Positions 35,501 through 43,244 of a stretch of 50,751 nt of DNA are shown here, piece by piece (position 1 is the first letter of the stretch; each line of letters begins with the position of its first letter). Source of the DNA: an uncultured Bacilli bacterium (lineage in GTDB: Bacteria; Bacillota_I; Bacilli_A; RF39; UBA660). Position numbers and translations under genes: made by a program. The notes beneath the pieces are model-generated. The model was given only the letters and a program-made list of their open reading frames with translations, had not been told where the DNA came from and ran no database searches. The stretch spans positions 1-50,751 of the forward strand of contig CAJUNG010000005.1 of NCBI GenBank assembly GCA_910587725.1. Direction: 5' to 3'.

Positions 35501-35650
35501 GATGTATACTCTGCAAAAATGGTTGCATCTGGATTTCCGGGATTTATTGGACCTGAAATAGATAAAAACCAAAAGCCTGGAAATAGTTATTATTTTCATT
35601 TTCATCCAGATAGATATTCTCATAGACATATTTGGTTCTATACAAAGTAA
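29504..35650 (+). CDS. Giant Rhs/YD-repeat polymorphic toxin with His-rich C-terminal tip (T1)
   Basis: 2048 aa. Residues 1-215 resemble the leading part of DNRLRE/WapA-like proteins but begin MKEIELINKRKLREKHF with no signal peptide. A DNRLRE-type domain covers ~220-425 (LSDTYIFPGDDNTIRSTQ). Two carbohydrate-binding-like beta domains lie near 754-900 and 902-1075 (NTSFETDSDYF, NSDFSNGLSDW), and a possible lectin-like insert near 1157-1285. YD repeats and the Rhs core run to ~1850, ending LYYLNSRYYNPTWGRFLNAD. After a hydrophobic stretch (~1886-1915), residues ~1965-2048 form the tip: CTTA..., GKRLTIYESINHVQFGGNVMC and YYFHFHPDRYSHRHIWFY. A putative immunity gene follows 13 bp later. RBS GCGAAAGGAATAAAG. 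Confidence 0.9.
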   Translation: MKEIELINKRKLREKHFLQEDGTIIAKVYNRNVHYLKDGKYEEIDNSLQKEKNCYRNKSNDYHVFYSSLGNHSLMKMERQEDYVDISLKGVMDSYLDKENLNTETGEVIYTNVLDGVDIKYDTLPTKIKETIILKDNRHEQLEFVIDTNLNLVMIDNKILAKKGDTIIFAIEKPYMEDSASQVNQNIFYELRKVNTSYELILNLDKDWLDSEDRVFPIFVDPTITNMGQEITLSDTYIFPGDDNTIRSTQPILKAGVERVNGTDIVNRSLIKFTLPEIGTGSEIIGAYLTLTGYPVVTSDNEYRTVTMHRITEDWTEENATWDKMNDKYEERVESIYYGLRSYLDLHPPITITPEHGLYDGNITNLVKKWYRDTPNYGILLKSAEEKYVGEQFPAFCSKDYRQEGDSYDPKPVFQLVYRNLNGIESYLDYKVQNFTDGATYVNTFTGNMTGIFQIGHTIGGKLPATVNLVYNTNDAVLNHITKFGRGCKLSLDQTIQVAMIDGKEYLEYQDEDGTSHYFYQDGDIYLDEDGLSLIISKTDSTCIMTDKTGGKMTFTKISDKYRLTEIKDVKENAIMIEFNSAHDISKITDANNAEITFTYGTNEIEIVSPDSIVTLKYSGSYLTSIETPNGVTTFSTNTESIISTIIDVTGLKIQYDYCSQKPYRISKITQYGLNEKIGNFFKLSYGFNTTTITDYKGKTSTIIFNSNGNVLSMNSLGSDETIHDAYSITQNYGNDEANKNKLLSDSIPIKYVNNLLKNTSFETDSDYFTVTSGVTKSFSTDYANSGRRSLKVVSNSTDSQHYIIQTIDGLEKGKHYTFSGYFKTNTNVRISLGYDATNIAESGRFGDESIMPTDEFIRKDVTVYYDEDAQNPLKIFIELSDNGTLYIDDIQLEEGEVANQYNVIENSDFSNGLSDWNLFTWRFDDENAPNTSDVFEVIQINKHQTALKVKMNPLQGSRFSKEFPIKGKKGDLYNLSFWYKNEGIPADGEIVGNSVMIYFKPVGQDADYCILPSGDLHHDENVWQYYTFRYGADEDYESILIVFNQGREANDFYITNLTFFKDLSNNEYEYDDEGNVTKIKDSSKDSGNIFGYDSNNQLISATTPRGKELKIEYDNVKTDQVLSAVSSSGISNQVKYDSFGNPIQTKVIRKGKKEVVNGRYRIRSKGTEKYIKARYRDVVVESDLCSNTVWKVEKVNGKYRFIHDCLPSYNLILADKTLALMPVNENNLFTLKQNENRSYLIQISEKQYLRTNQNSLEIAEYIPNDPSFEFYFEVVEELFIEVDAIYSEDGRFVTSTTDSNFNTTEYETDSITGLVKSSTNAKGYKTEFTYNNKKQITSVKQGEKSVNYTYNAQNLISKIKQGEKEYNFIYDDFLNTKKVQIGSDITLVENSYEENNGNLSSVTYGNGHTISYDYDEFNRMKTLYKMDKNYHYRYDNNGNLSKILYDLPITTYDVVGPKPAMLYNPLIKFIYDTASRIIEFENGTFTINYTYDLNDNITSKKYKLYNVMDELSNTFDSDDLLTKTVIGNQIINYQYDELERLSKKSINNQYHSKIEYVSNGKRTTTLIKSITNNDNKYSYEYDSLNNITHVYYNDELERQYYYDTYNELIQEENYAKRERTVYSYDEFGNILTKTISNMDTEEIVKTDTYEYENSDWKDQLTKFNNQEITYDAIGNPKTIGENIAMDWTNGRSLASYTDEQKNRYLSYEYNQDGIRTKKTVNGDFIRYFLEGNQIIYEERTDDRGYLNMIYYLYDLTGIIGLKYNEDVYYYEKNLQGDIIGILDSSYNKVATYEYDAWGKVLSIKDNNGIEITSPEHIGIINPFRYRGYYYDNETELYYLNSRYYNPTWGRFLNADAYGGEIGGNILSHNPFVYVLNNPITYYDGFGEFALTLSALGAGALVVFGAIAAYPAVKAAVDSITPALSAVDRVLNYKPRELVEPKVKEKDKAIPYMPPSPNKIDEKPCTTATLSSGDVTRGKRLTIYESINHVQFGGNVMCDDVYSAKMVASGFPGFIGPEIDKNQKPGNSYYFHFHPDRYSHRHIWFYTK

Positions 35651-35663
35651 TAAGGAGAAATAG

Positions 35664-36209
35664 ATGACAGTTGATAATAAAATTGAAAACGACTTGTATG
35701 TTAGATTGATAAATTATGCTTTCAAAAAAGCGGACGCAGTAATGTTTGTTTCAAGAAAAGATGGTTTTACAAGGAAAGATATAACAAGACTGGATAAAAC
35801 TATTTTCGATACGAAACAATTATTGAAATCTTCATTCTTAAAAAGTAGAAATGGTAGCTATTGGGTATTTATGAAAGTAGGTTATGCACATCTAGGAATA
35901 GGTAAAGATCCTGATGGTTTTCAACAACTATTTGAAGTTTTATTCTATGAAACTAGTGATGAAGTAAAAGAATATTTATTAACGAATCGTAATTTATACA
36001 ATTGGTTGAATCCAAAATATCCTGAAGATTTAGCATTTTTCAAGGATGGTTATTGCTGGTTATACTCCGTAGCACACGAAGAAATTTGTGAAATATATTG
36101 TGAAAACAAAGAAGAGTATGAATATCTAAGGTCAATTGGAATTGAATTCTCGGAAAAAGAATTCGTTCCAACAACAAAAGAAGATTTATATTTTGAAATT
36201 TACAAATGA
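35664..36209 (+). CDS. Putative immunity protein I1 for the T1 toxin tip
   Basis: The 181-aa soluble protein starts 13 bp after the rhs stop with RBS TAAGGAGAAA. The C-terminal half carries PEDLAFFKDGYCWLYSVAHE, ICEIYC and SIGIEFSEKEFVP, the pattern of a Firmicutes family sometimes labelled (doubtfully) as stage III sporulation protein AH-like. Two more copies sit at 38729-39466 and, broken, at 45134-45614; the first of these also follows a T1-type tip. Repeated pairing with the same tip type is the main reason to call it immunity. No membrane segment, so the toxin probably acts in the cytoplasm (inference). Confidence 0.7.
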   Translation: MTVDNKIENDLYVRLINYAFKKADAVMFVSRKDGFTRKDITRLDKTIFDTKQLLKSSFLKSRNGSYWVFMKVGYAHLGIGKDPDGFQQLFEVLFYETSDEVKEYLLTNRNLYNWLNPKYPEDLAFFKDGYCWLYSVAHEEICEIYCENKEEYEYLRSIGIEFSEKEFVPTTKEDLYFEIYK

Positions 36210-36224
36210 GAAACTAAAAATATT

Positions 36225-36266
36225 GAAGAAGCTTAACCACCTTTATTAGGCTTCTTTTCTTTTTCC
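36225..36266 (+). terminator. Array terminator, copy 1 (after I1)
   Basis: A stem AAGAAGC/GCTTCTT with a TA-rich loop, followed by TTCTTTTT. The same hairpin with closely similar flanks recurs at 39477, 45625 and, in a diverged form, 48924. Confidence 0.8.
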
Positions 36267-36269
36267 TAA

Positions 36270-37556
36270 AAAACAATCTCCAACATGGATACAGAAGAGA
36301 TTGTCAAAACGGATACATATGAATATGAAAATAGTGATTGGAAAGATCAATTGACGAAATTTAATAATCAAGAAATTACTTATGACGCAATCGGTAATCC
36401 CAAGACCATCGGAGAAAATATTGCGATGGATTGGACTAACGGAAGAAGCCTTGCAAGTTATACGGATGAACAAAAGAATAGATATCTTTCTTATGAATAC
36501 AACCAAGATGGTATTCGTACTAAAAAAACTGTTAATGGAGACTTTATAAGATATTTCTTAGAAGGAAACCAAATAATTTATGAAGAAAGAACAGATGATA
36601 GGGGATACTTAAATATGATTTACTATCTTTATGACTTGACAGGAATTATTGGATTAAAATATAATGAGGATGTTTACTACTATGAAAAGAATCTTCAAGG
36701 CGATATTATTGGAATCTTAGATTCTAATTATAACAAGGTAGCAACTTATGAATATGATGCTTGGGGAAAAGTTCTAAGTGTTAAGAATAATAATGGTGTT
36801 GAAATTACTTCATCAGAACATATTGGAATTATAAATCCATTTAGATATCGTGGATATTACTATGATACTGAGACTGAGTTATATTACTTAAATAGCTGAT
36901 ATTATAATCCATTATGCGGAAGATTCTTGAATACAGATGGAACTATATGTGCGGATATGGATATATTATCTAATAATCTATACTTATACGCAAGCAATAA
37001 TCTAATCACTAATGTTGATAGCAGGGGTAGTTTTTGGGTAGAAATTGGAGTAGTAATGGCTGGTTATATGCTACTAAAAATTGTTACTGCAATAACATCA
37101 AATGCTTATTTGACAATAACTAAGAGAGATATTTCTAATGATATGTTTAATAAATCTATGTTTTGACCAAATGGTAATTTATCGAGTAAAACTCAAAAGA
37201 AAATCGAAAATAAAACAAAAAATACACCAGAAGTAAAAAATGCGATTGAAACTTGTATAGAAAAAAGTGATGGTAAAAGCTTTGATTGTTCTGGAGGCCT
37301 TGAATTTAAAACAGGAGATTTATATACTTCAATTCAACATGCAAATTATGATATTTCGGGATATAAATTTGATGATGGTTGGGGTATCTATATAAGGTTG
37401 TATGATATATATAATTTTGATGAAATTAGAAGCATCAAATATGGCATATCTGAAGGTAATATGGCCAACGATTTAGGTTTTGCAATGCAGAATACATTTA
37501 TGCTCATACCATATTCTTGGGATGTCCGATATTCTATGATGTATAAAGATGAATAA
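36270..37556 (+). pseudogene. Displaced Rhs C-terminal fragment with toxin tip T2 (DxYNF type), two internal stops
   Basis: The first ~385 bp are, by eye, identical except for one base to positions 34402-34788 of the intact rhs gene; the match then weakens. There is no RBS at the first ATG (36285). One frame runs to 37556 but is broken by TGA at 36897-36899, where Arg of NSRYYNP should be, and TGA at 37164-37166. The tip after the core ends GDLYTSIQHANYDISGYKF, LYDIYNFDEIRS and NMANDLGFAMQ; it is homologous to the tip at 41420-41785. Immunity gene I2 follows 19 bp later. It is a silent donor or relic. Confidence 0.85.
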
Positions 37557-37575
37557 GTTTTAGAAAGGTTTTATT

Positions 37576-38070
37576 ATGAAACAAACCAAAAGTAAAATAA
37601 TAATTATTTTTTTAGTACTGTTTTTACCATTTGTATTGTATCTTTTTTTGCTGATTATACCATCTATATTTGATGAAAATCACCGGGTATCATTATGGAT
37701 AAATAACGGAATATGGCTTCCAAAACCTTTAGAAATAAAAGACATTTATCACTACGAATTTCGAGCAGGTGAAGACTTTTCTATATGGATATATGATGAA
37801 GAAAACTTCAACAAAGGTATTTCAAAAAGTTATTTTAAAAGAATTACTGAAGATAATATAGAACGGTTAAAAGATAAGTTGACAGAGTATTATCATAGAC
37901 TTGATGATGATGAGACTAAACTATTTGACGAAAACGTTAACTTGAAAAATTTACCTTTAATAGGAAATCATTTCCTTTTTAAAAGTAGTAAGCAAGATGA
38001 GAAAACATTTATATTGATAATTACTGACTCAGCAACTAATAGTTTGTATTTCTTTAATGCTGTTTGTTAA
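37576..38070 (+). CDS. Putative membrane-anchored immunity protein I2
   Basis: The 164-aa protein has one N-terminal membrane segment (~8-30) and an extracytoplasmic domain: SLWINNGIWLPKPLEIKDIY, YHRLDDDETKLFDENV, ILIITDSATNSLYFFNAVC. It is homologous over the whole length to the 151-aa protein at 41808-42263 (FINWGLYFPNATKSDIVF, NRLNEDGKNIFSD). Both follow a tip of the same type, which links this immunity family to the DxY(D/N)F toxin. Its location outside the membrane implies a toxin that acts on the cell envelope. The gene is intact with RBS AGAAAGG although its toxin is broken. Confidence 0.7.
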   Translation: MKQTKSKIIIIFLVLFLPFVLYLFLLIIPSIFDENHRVSLWINNGIWLPKPLEIKDIYHYEFRAGEDFSIWIYDEENFNKGISKSYFKRITEDNIERLKDKLTEYYHRLDDDETKLFDENVNLKNLPLIGNHFLFKSSKQDEKTFILIITDSATNSLYFFNAVC

Positions 38071-38137
38071 TACTTTTCAATATTTATTAAATGAATTTTG
38101 TTTTTATAGATAGAGTTGAACAAGAGGAGTAAAAATA

Positions 38138-38409
38138 ATGGGAGCATGGGACCAGGATTATATCAAGATGATGTTACTTGCGATATTAGAACTTCTTACC
38201 TTGATTGGTTAAGAGTGGGGAAGACTAACTTAGAAGCAACAACAAATCTATTAGAAGATGAATATGATATTTGGAATGATGAGGAGGACGGTCCCTTATT
38301 CTGGTTTACATTAGCAGATACTCAGTGGAAATATGGTAAATTATTAGATGAAGTAAAAGAACAAGCGCTTTACTATATTCAAAATGGAAAAAATTTAGAA
38401 CTAAAATAA
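38138..38409 (+). pseudogene. DUF4259-family immunity gene, frameshifted
   Basis: It begins with RBS AAGAGGAGT and MGAW, then loses one G of a GGGG run (TGGGACCAGGA), shifting the frame. In the next frame it continues GPGLYQDDVTCDIRTSYLDWL and GPLFWFTLADTQWKYGKLL, the classic DUF4259 start (MGAWGxGxFxxDxA) and body. The C-terminus is cut at LELK and abuts a toxin tip. DUF4259 proteins are known as probable immunity proteins in polymorphic toxin loci. Confidence 0.8.
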
Positions 38410-38411
38410 AC

Positions 38412-38696
38412 GAGAAGAAATCATGTACAACTGCAAAGATTAATAAAACAACGCATGATGTGGATAGAGGTGAAAGACTAACTATTAATGATAGTGTTAC
38501 TCATGTTAAATTTGGTGGTGATGTTATGTGTGATAACCAACAGTCAGCCTTAATGGCTGCTAGTGAATTTCCAGGCTTCTACTTGGATAAAATTCATGGA
38601 AGCGGGCAACCAGTTTTTTACCCTCATTATCACCCTTGGAATGGATATGGATATAAACATTCGCATCCGCATATTTGGTTCTACTTTTCAAATTAA
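38412..38696 (+). pseudogene. Orphan T1-type toxin tip (no Rhs core)
   Basis: It begins abruptly at EKKSCTTAK in the same position as EKPCTTA of the intact Rhs tip, then ERLTINDSVTHVKFGGDVMC and PHYHPWNGYGYKHSHPHIWF. It has no start codon with an RBS and no Rhs core upstream, so it is unlikely to be made alone; recombination into the rhs gene would create a new tip. The His positions (YHP, HSHPHIWF) match those of T1 (FHP, YSHRHIWF), marking them as likely functional residues. It is followed by the matching immunity gene I1'. Confidence 0.75.
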
Positions 38697-38728
38697 ATGA
38701 AAAATTTTAGTGGTGGTGATTGGAAAAT

Positions 38729-39466
38729 ATGCAAGTAAAAAAAGAAATTTTTGGAGAAGAGTACATTAAATTAATAGATTATATTTTTCAACGATGTGAA
38801 TTCATTTCTGTAATTAAGCGAAGTGACCAGCATGCATTAGAAACATCTAGAGTAAAAAAAATATTTGAATTGAATGGATATTCAAAGAAAAAAATAATTA
38901 ATTGTTATTCTGAGAACTTTTTAAAAGAAATTTATGAAAAGCAAAAAGATAATTCGCTAATTTTTGACGAAAATTATAAAAATAAATTTGAAATAAATAA
39001 CAGCCTAGATTCTAAAATATTTGAGGAACTAAAAAAAGAAAATAGGGAACGTTTAATTAAAGAAACAATTAATAAAATAATGTATTATCATATGATTGAA
39101 TTATGGCTAAATAAGCATAAAAAGGATATCGTACATAAAAAAGAAGATTTTTATTATGATTATATGAAACAAGAAAAAATGTCATATGGAACAATTTATA
39201 TATTAAGACTAAGTTCGGAGATGAAAGAAGATTTACTTAACAAAAGATCACTATATTCTTGGTGTTTTCCTCTTTCAGTTGAGGATATCTCGTTCTTCAA
39301 AGACGGTTATTGTTGGTTATACTCCGTAGCACATGAAGAAATTTGTGAAATATACTGTGAAGATAAAGAAGAATACGAATATCTAAAATCTATAGGGATT
39401 GAGTTCTGGGAAAAAGAGTTTGTTCCTACTTCAAAAGAAGATTTATATTTTGAAAATTATAAATAA
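38729..39466 (+). CDS. Putative immunity protein I1' (long form)
   Basis: The 245-aa soluble protein has a C-terminal ~75 residues nearly identical to I1 (FFKDGYCWLYSVAHEEICEI, SIGIEFWEKEFVPTSKEDLY). The N-terminal ~165 residues are Lys/Glu-rich helices and diverge strongly from I1. ATG at 38729 is preferred to TTG at 38720 because GGTGGTGAT lies eight bases upstream. It follows an orphan T1 tip. The conserved C-terminal half and variable N-terminal half suggest that the latter sets specificity (inference). Confidence 0.7.
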   Translation: MQVKKEIFGEEYIKLIDYIFQRCEFISVIKRSDQHALETSRVKKIFELNGYSKKKIINCYSENFLKEIYEKQKDNSLIFDENYKNKFEINNSLDSKIFEELKKENRERLIKETINKIMYYHMIELWLNKHKKDIVHKKEDFYYDYMKQEKMSYGTIYILRLSSEMKEDLLNKRSLYSWCFPLSVEDISFFKDGYCWLYSVAHEEICEIYCEDKEEYEYLKSIGIEFWEKEFVPTSKEDLYFENYK

Positions 39467-39476
39467 TAAAAATATT

Positions 39477-39517
39477 GAAGAAGCTTAGCTACTCTTGTTA
39501 GGCTTCTTTTCTTTTTG
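39477..39517 (+). terminator. Array terminator, copy 2 (before lysis module 1)
   Basis: GAAGAAGC ... GGCTTCTTTTCTTTTT hairpin, closely matching copies 1 and 3. Confidence 0.8.
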
Positions 39518-39545
39518 TTAAAACATGAATAGGAGTGAATAAAAT

Positions 39546-39896
39546 ATGGAAAATTTAGTACAACAAATAATGTCAATGAATGATGCAAAGACATTATTTA
39601 TTTTATGTGGAATATTTATTTTTACAGATATCTTAACTGGATATTTAAAGGCATTTAAAACAAAGAAAGTAAATTCTTCTATCAGTAGAGATGGGTATAT
39701 CAAGAAAATTTCTTGGATGATTGCCCTTATTCTCGGATTTGGAATTGACTTCTTTTTGAATGCTTCATTGTTCTTAATTGGTAGTGCTTTGGTATGTATT
39801 GCAACAGAAGGAATTTCGGTTTATGAAAATCTTGGAGAATTGGGAGTTCATTTACCATTTACCAAATATTTTGAAAAGATACGAGAAGATATTTAA
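39546..39896 (+). CDS. Phage holin, copy 1
   Basis: A 116-aa protein of the Phage_holin_4_1 (toxin secretion/phage lysis holin) family: LFILCGIFIFTDILTGYLKA, FKTKKVNSSISRDGYIKKIS, then two hydrophobic stretches. It makes membrane lesions that let the endolysin reach the wall. RBS AGGAGTGA. It is followed 19 bp later by an endolysin gene. Almost identical copies lie at 45694 and 48990. Confidence 0.9.
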   Translation: MENLVQQIMSMNDAKTLFILCGIFIFTDILTGYLKAFKTKKVNSSISRDGYIKKISWMIALILGFGIDFFLNASLFLIGSALVCIATEGISVYENLGELGVHLPFTKYFEKIREDI

Positions 39897-39915
39897 AAGA
39901 AAAGAGGTGGTTTAT

Positions 39916-40827
39916 ATGGCTATTATGAATTATAATGATTTTGTGAAAATTGCTAAAGATATCGCAATAAATTATAAAACACTATATATATTGGGGTGCT
40001 TTGGAAGCCCGATGACATATTCTAATAAAAAAAGGTTTACGACGAATTATTCTTATAATCAAGAGAAAAACAGGAAAGAAAAAATTCTAGCTGCGAGTTC
40101 GGATACTTTTGGATTTGATTGTGTTTGTTTGATTAAAGCAATTCTTTGGGGATGGACTGGAGATATCACTAAAAATTATGGTGGTGCTACCTATCTAGAA
40201 AATGGTGTTTTAGATGTTGGTGCCGACGAAATTATGAATTATTGTAAGGATGTATCAAGTGATTTCTCTACTATCCAGGTAGGAGAATTGCTCTCTATGA
40301 AAGGACATGTTGGTATTTATATTGGAGATGGACTTGCAGTAGAATGTACTCCAATATGGAATGATGGAGTGCAAATTACAGCAGTATCTAACATAGGAAA
40401 AAAAGAAGGCTATCCTTCTAGGACATGGACAAGGCACGGTAAGTTAAAGTATATTGATTATCAAGATAAAGAGATTATAACCTCGTCAAAAAAACAGCTT
40501 GTGGAAGTTGCCTATGAAGTAATTGATGGAAAATGGGGAAACGGTAATGTTAGAAAAGAAAAATTAGAAGGTGCTGGGTATAATTATAAAGAAGTACAAA
40601 GTAGGGTAAATGAAATTTTATCTTCACAATCGCAAATATCTTATTATCCTATCCCTTCATATACAGGAAACAGCATTGTAGATGCTTTAAAAGAGATTCA
40701 AGTAGATTCCGATTTTCATAATAGAAAAAATATCGCCCAGAAGAATGGAATGCTTAACTATACAGGTACTTCAACTGAAAATGTGCAACTCCTTTCTCTA
40801 TTAAAAAATGGTAAATTAGTGAGATAA
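39916..40827 (+). CDS. NlpC/P60-type endolysin with CW_7-like repeat, copy 1
   Basis: The 303-aa phage-type peptidoglycan hydrolase has the catalytic Cys in GFDCVCLIKAILWGW (~Cys69) and His in MKGHVGIYIGDG (~130), followed by VECTPIWNDG. A CW_7-like wall-binding segment is VEVAYEVIDGKWGNGNVR, KLEGAGYNYKEVQSRVNEIL. The C-terminal ~45 residues (IVDALKEIQVDSDFHNRKNI) are another binding module. The start at 39916 (AGAGGTGG upstream) gives the family N-terminus; a longer in-frame extension runs over the holin and is spurious. The gene is identical by eye to copy 3 except for the last ~28 codons. Confidence 0.88.
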   Translation: MAIMNYNDFVKIAKDIAINYKTLYILGCFGSPMTYSNKKRFTTNYSYNQEKNRKEKILAASSDTFGFDCVCLIKAILWGWTGDITKNYGGATYLENGVLDVGADEIMNYCKDVSSDFSTIQVGELLSMKGHVGIYIGDGLAVECTPIWNDGVQITAVSNIGKKEGYPSRTWTRHGKLKYIDYQDKEIITSSKKQLVEVAYEVIDGKWGNGNVRKEKLEGAGYNYKEVQSRVNEILSSQSQISYYPIPSYTGNSIVDALKEIQVDSDFHNRKNIAQKNGMLNYTGTSTENVQLLSLLKNGKLVR

Positions 40828-40870
40828 TTATATTATTTTGGTTTTTATACTTAGATGTGTAGATTTATTA

Positions 40871-41785
40871 TTTACTATCCTTTATGACTTGACAAAAATT
40901 ATTGGATTAAAATATAATGAGGATGTTTACTACGATGAGAAAACAAGGTGATATCATTTCAATTTTAGATTCTAACTATAATAAGATAGCAATGATACTT
41001 GGGGAAAAGTTTTAAGACAATAATGGTACTGAAATTACTTCTCTTAATCATATCGGAATCATAAATCCATTTAGATATCGCGGATATTATTATGATAATG
41101 AAACAGAACTCTATTATCTAAATAGTAGGTATTATAATCCAACATGAGGAAGATTCCTAAATGCAGATGGAACTATATGTGCGTATATGGATATGTTATC
41201 TAATAACTTATATTTATATATCAGCAATAATCCTATAACAAATTTGGCCCCTTCTGGAGGCGGTTGGTTTACTGCTATTCTTACTGTCGTTGCTGTAGCG
41301 AAGGCTGTAATTACTATTGCTTCAAACTTGTATTTAACTGCTACTAAAAATGATTTTTCAAATGATATGTTTAATCAATCAATGTATAATGCAGATACAA
41401 AAGTGTCACAAAAAATGTAAAAGAAAATAGAGAGAAAAACTAAATATACTCCAGAAATAAAGCAAGCAATCAAAACATGTGTAGACAATAGTGAAGGAAA
41501 AAATTTTACTACAGCAGATTGTTCTGGTAGTTTTACTTATAATCAGCCTACTGATTTATATTATTCAATTCATAATGTTAATTATAAAATTTTTGGTGAA
41601 AGCGTTAGTCCTCATGTTTGGGAAGTTGAAATCACTTTACATGATACTTATGACTTTACAGAGTGGCTTGAACCAAATTCTATAGAGAATTTAGCAAATA
41701 ATCTTGGTTTTGCAATGCAACATACTGGTTTACTTCATACGTATGATTGGGATGTTACTTATTCTAGGAGATTTTATGATAAATA
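40871..41785 (+). pseudogene. Displaced Rhs-core fragment with toxin tip T2' (DTYDF type), several frameshifts
   Basis: It begins in the Rhs core at TTTATGACTTGACAAAAATT, immediately after endolysin 1. The core is frameshifted near 40940 and 41000 and has a TGA in NPTWGRF (NPT-stop-GRF, ~41146). The tip reads RTK-like KIERKTKYTPEIKQAIKTC, then DLYYSIHNVNYKIFG, VEITLHDTYDFTEWLEP and NLANNLGFAMQHTG, ending FYDK at 41785; a TAA interrupts it at ~41418. It is clearly the same toxin family as T2 and is followed by an intact I2' gene. Confidence 0.82.
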
Positions 41786-41807
41786 ATTTACGTGGAGGAC
41801 TTGTATT

Positions 41808-42263
41808 ATGAAACTAAAAAAAACTATATTAATGGCGGTACTATTAATTATATCTGTATTTTTGTTTTTTGTTTTAAGTGCTAGTACCCAGTTTGCAATG
41901 TTTATTAATTGGGGCCTTTATTTTCCAAATGCTACAAAAAGTGATATAGTGTTTGATGACTTTTTTAGAGATGGTGATCAAATTTTTGTATATACAATTT
42001 CTGATAATAAACAATTAGATAAAATGATTGAAATTAATAAATTTATACCATTAGATAATAATGATGAAATTATAAGTACTTATTTATATAGTTTTCATAA
42101 CAGGCTTAACGAGGATGGAAAGAACATATTTTCGGATATGGAGTTTGATAAACTTTCGAACTATGATTTTTTTTTAATAAAGGGAAGTAATAAAAAATCT
42201 TTTATTATATTACTTTTATCTATTGATAATAGCGAAGTTCATTGTTTAACTAGTATTAGATGA
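41808..42263 (+). CDS. Putative membrane-anchored immunity protein I2'
   Basis: The 151-aa protein has an N-terminal membrane segment (~6-26) and an extracytoplasmic domain, homologous to I2 (FINWGLYFPNATKSDIVFDD against LWINNGIWLPKPLEIKD). Strong RBS GTGGAGGAC. Intact, though its toxin tip upstream is broken. Confidence 0.7.
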   Translation: MKLKKTILMAVLLIISVFLFFVLSASTQFAMFINWGLYFPNATKSDIVFDDFFRDGDQIFVYTISDNKQLDKMIEINKFIPLDNNDEIISTYLYSFHNRLNEDGKNIFSDMEFDKLSNYDFFLIKGSNKKSFIILLLSIDNSEVHCLTSIR

Positions 42264-42375
42264 TTTTTCTTAGAACAACAGTTTTGTGAGCAAATTAAGC
42301 ACGTTTCATAATTTTTAAGTTTTGTTGTAATAATGCTTTCTAATATGAAGCATCTTCAATTGTTATTCGAGAGTA

Positions 42376-43229
42376 GGTTGACAGGTGCTATCGGATTAAA
42401 GTATAATGAGGATGGTTACTACGATAAGAAAAATTTACAAGGTAATATTATTTCAATTTTAGATTCTAACTATAATAAGATAACAATATACAGATATGAT
42501 ATTTTGGGAAAAGTCTTAATGATTAAAGACAATAATGGCACGAAAATTACTTCTCTTGAACATATTGGAATCATAAAGCCATTTAGATATCGCGGATATT
42601 ATTATGATAGTGAAACGAAACTATATTACTTAAAGCAGATATTATAACCCATTATGGAAAAGATTCTTAAATGTAGATTTTAGATTAGTACAAGATAATT
42701 CTTTAACTGGTAATAAATTTTTATACATTGTAAATAATCCTGTTGTGTAGGTAGATTAAGATGGAAATAAGTGGTATGAAGAGGTGTTCAACAATTTGTC
42801 TCTGACCTTGGTCTTATGGTTGCTGGATTTGGTGCCTATATTTTAAGTAAATGCAATACTGTATGGACGCTTTGGAATTCAATAAGGAAAAAGGCAAGGG
42901 ATATGACTGAAAAAGGGGTTCCGAAGATTGTTGGCGATATTAATGCTAAAAAATCAGAGATTAACTTTAGTGCTAGTGATTTTAACAATTTAGGGTTAGC
43001 ATAACATGGTATATTGTTAAATATTGAAGGTTAACTTACAAAGGGAAAAGGAACACTGAATGTTGTGATTACAGATGAATATGATTTTAAATATGAGTCC
43101 GGGTATGGAACACAAGGTTTAAAGGATGATTTTATTACGGGTTATAATAACTTAGCTTATCGACACCAAGAGTTAGGACATATAACTCCTTACAATATAA
43201 GAATAGAATTTGATTATAAAATAAGATAA
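42376..43229 (+). pseudogene. Displaced Rhs-core fragment with toxin tip T3 (DEYDF type)
   Basis: The Rhs-core match starts at GGTTGACAGG and runs past IGIIKPFRYRGYYYDSETKLYYL, then shifts frame at the NSRYYNP block (~42632) and carries further stops. The tip frame (from about 42816) reads INFSASDFNNLGLA, TAA, HGILLNIEG, TAA, then GTLNVVITDEYDFKYESGYG, NNLAYRHQELGHITPYNIRI and ends at 43229. V.I.D.YDF...NNLA..xQ..G.I..Y.I places it in the same toxin family as T2 and T2'. Immunity gene I3 follows 15 bp later. Confidence 0.8.
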
Positions 43230-43244
43230 AGAAGAGGGATAATT

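Noticed and set aside
34397..36506. Minus-strand open frames of ~80 codons, near-identical at 34397-34639 and 36246-36506
   Set aside because: They are antisense shadows of the duplicated Rhs core; their conservation comes from the duplication, and they lack ribosome binding sites.
36897..37166. Programmed readthrough of in-frame TGA codons in the T2 cassette
   Set aside because: The cassette has no RBS, and sister cassettes are broken by TAA codons and frameshifts as well, so these are ordinary disabling mutations.
39778..39915. Extended N-terminus of the endolysins over the holin gene (also at 49222-49359)
   Set aside because: The extension is the holin gene read in another frame; the good RBS and family N-terminus are at 39916 and 49360.
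42816..43004. A separate 62-residue membrane protein gene
   Set aside because: It is the part of broken tip T3 between its frameshifted core and an in-frame TAA; no RBS precedes it.
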